From: Chloroflexota bacterium
GTDB lineage: Bacteria; Chloroflexota; UBA6077; JACCZL01
Length of the DNA: 64,000 nucleotides
NCBI GenBank assembly: GCA_020850535.1
Contig: JADZEM010000134.1
Span: 1-64,000 of the forward strand
Reading direction: 5' to 3'
A program made the translations under genes and the position numbers. Shown piece after piece: positions 63,531 to 64,000 of the stretch; position 1 is the stretch's first letter, and every line of letters starts with the position of its first letter. Below the pieces are notes generated by a model. It was not told where the DNA came from. It saw only the letters and a program-made list of their open reading frames with translations, and searched no databases.

Positions 63531-64000
63531 GTGGCGACTACCCGCGACCCGGCCGCCGATCTCGGCGCTGACCTGCTGAAGATCTACCGGCTGATGCTCC
63601 TGACGCGCATCTTTGACGACCGCATCACCCTGCTCTCGCATCAGGGGCGAGTCGGCATCTCGGCGTCGGCGCGGGGGCACGAAGCGGCACAGGTCGCCAG
63701 CGCCTGGGCCGTCCGGCCCGGCCAGGACGTCGTCTATCCCTATTACCGCGACATCGGCGTGGTGTTCACCCTCGGGATCACCCCCTACGACCTGTTCCTT
63801 GGCGCGCTGAATCGAGCGGGCGAGCCGTTCTCCGGTGCACGGCAGATGCCGTTCCACTTCACCTCGCCCAGCCTCCGCATGCCGACGCCCTCAACCTCGA
63901 TTGCGACGCACATTCCGCACGCCGTCGGGGCGGCGCTCGCCGCGAAGATCCGCCGCGAGGACGCCGTCATCTTCTGCTGGTTCGGCGACGGCGCCACCAG
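63531..64000 (+). CDS. 2-oxoacid dehydrogenase E1 component, alpha subunit (partial, runs off window)
   Basis: GTG 63531 with GAGGAAC upstream opens a frame that stays open to the window edge (156 complete codons). It reads IYRLMLLTRIFDDRITLLSHQGR, then ARGHEAAQVASAWAVRPGQDV, YYRDIGVVFTLGITPYDLFLG, and the thiamine-diphosphate motif starts with FCWFGDGATS at the end. This is the E1 alpha pattern of branched-chain or pyruvate dehydrogenases; the wording YPYYRDIGVV favours the branched-chain type. The 3' part and the expected beta subunit lie beyond the window. Confidence 0.88.
   Translation, partial: MATTRDPAADLGADLLKIYRLMLLTRIFDDRITLLSHQGRVGISASARGHEAAQVASAWAVRPGQDVVYPYYRDIGVVFTLGITPYDLFLGALNRAGEPFSGARQMPFHFTSPSLRMPTPSTSIATHIPHAVGAALAAKIRREDAVIFCWFGDGAT

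Overview
The window is about 64 kb of very GC-rich bacterial chromosome, densely packed with genes on both strands, with GTG starts common and many 4-base start/stop overlaps. Gene order and gene content point to a free-living Chloroflexota-like bacterium, possibly Thermomicrobia-like. The evidence is the clpC-radA-yacL-ispD-ispF order shared with Gram-positive relatives, dipeptide-type ABC ATPases, abundant palindromic intergenic repeats, and a TtuB/TtuA tRNA-thiolation pair best known from thermophiles. The phylum is an inference; no rRNA gene is present to settle it, and no tRNA, CRISPR array, integrase or transposase gene was seen.

Layout. 1-4.2 kb: a heptanucleotide array, ureD, a LysM/glucosaminidase wall hydrolase and ttuB-ttuA. 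4.3-9.4 kb: lower glycolysis (eno, gap-pgk, tpiA) separated by large palindromic repeats. 9.5-22 kb: a VOC protein, uracil-DNA glycosylase, mccB, an S41 lipoprotein, a PIG-L deacetylase, LysR plus FAD oxidoreductase, and an oppD/oppF pair with a deoxyribosyltransferase-like gene between them. 22-35 kb: a repeat-rich spacer, a YjfB-like protein, a methyltransferase, a 2-hydroxyacid dehydrogenase, an Asp-type MurA, a lipid kinase, a zinc metallopeptidase, a block of heptad arrays and a 191-bp MITE-like element, an SDR, and a glycosyltransferase-flippase pair. 35-46.4 kb: rpsA, clpC, radA, an accessory insert with a repeat protein and a broken AlbA_2 regulator, then yacL-ispD-ispF. 46.5-54.9 kb: an aminomutase-like enzyme, a PspA/membrane-protein/rhomboid group, a flavin oxidoreductase, a broken WYL regulator, secreted and amidohydrolase genes. 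54.3-61.9 kb, all minus strand: rpmI-rplT, pheS-pheT, mutS2 and an FMN-binding protein. 62-64 kb: a metallo-beta-lactamase/receiver fusion and the start of an E1-alpha dehydrogenase gene that runs off the window.

How the parts fit. The core is housekeeping: glycolysis, translation (S1, L20, L35, PheRS, tRNA thiolation), proteostasis (ClpC), recombination (RadA, MutS2), isoprenoid (IspD/F) and wall synthesis (MurA). Between these blocks sit degraded genes (SDR, AlbA_2, WYL and perhaps a small antitoxin) and at least four families of non-coding repeats: heptanucleotide arrays, C/G-rich palindromes, a GTCATCCCGAGC family and a GGGGTTGAAACCCCC family. One C/G-rich palindrome lies inside the translated 5' end of mutS2.

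No obviously new multi-gene system stands out. The most unusual items are the MBL-receiver fusion, the mutS2 leader carrying repeat-derived codons, the S41 protein without its general-base lysine, the deoxyribosyltransferase-like gene embedded between two transporter ATPases, the in-frame coding-like tail behind the flippase stop codon, and the accessory insert where disA would be expected.
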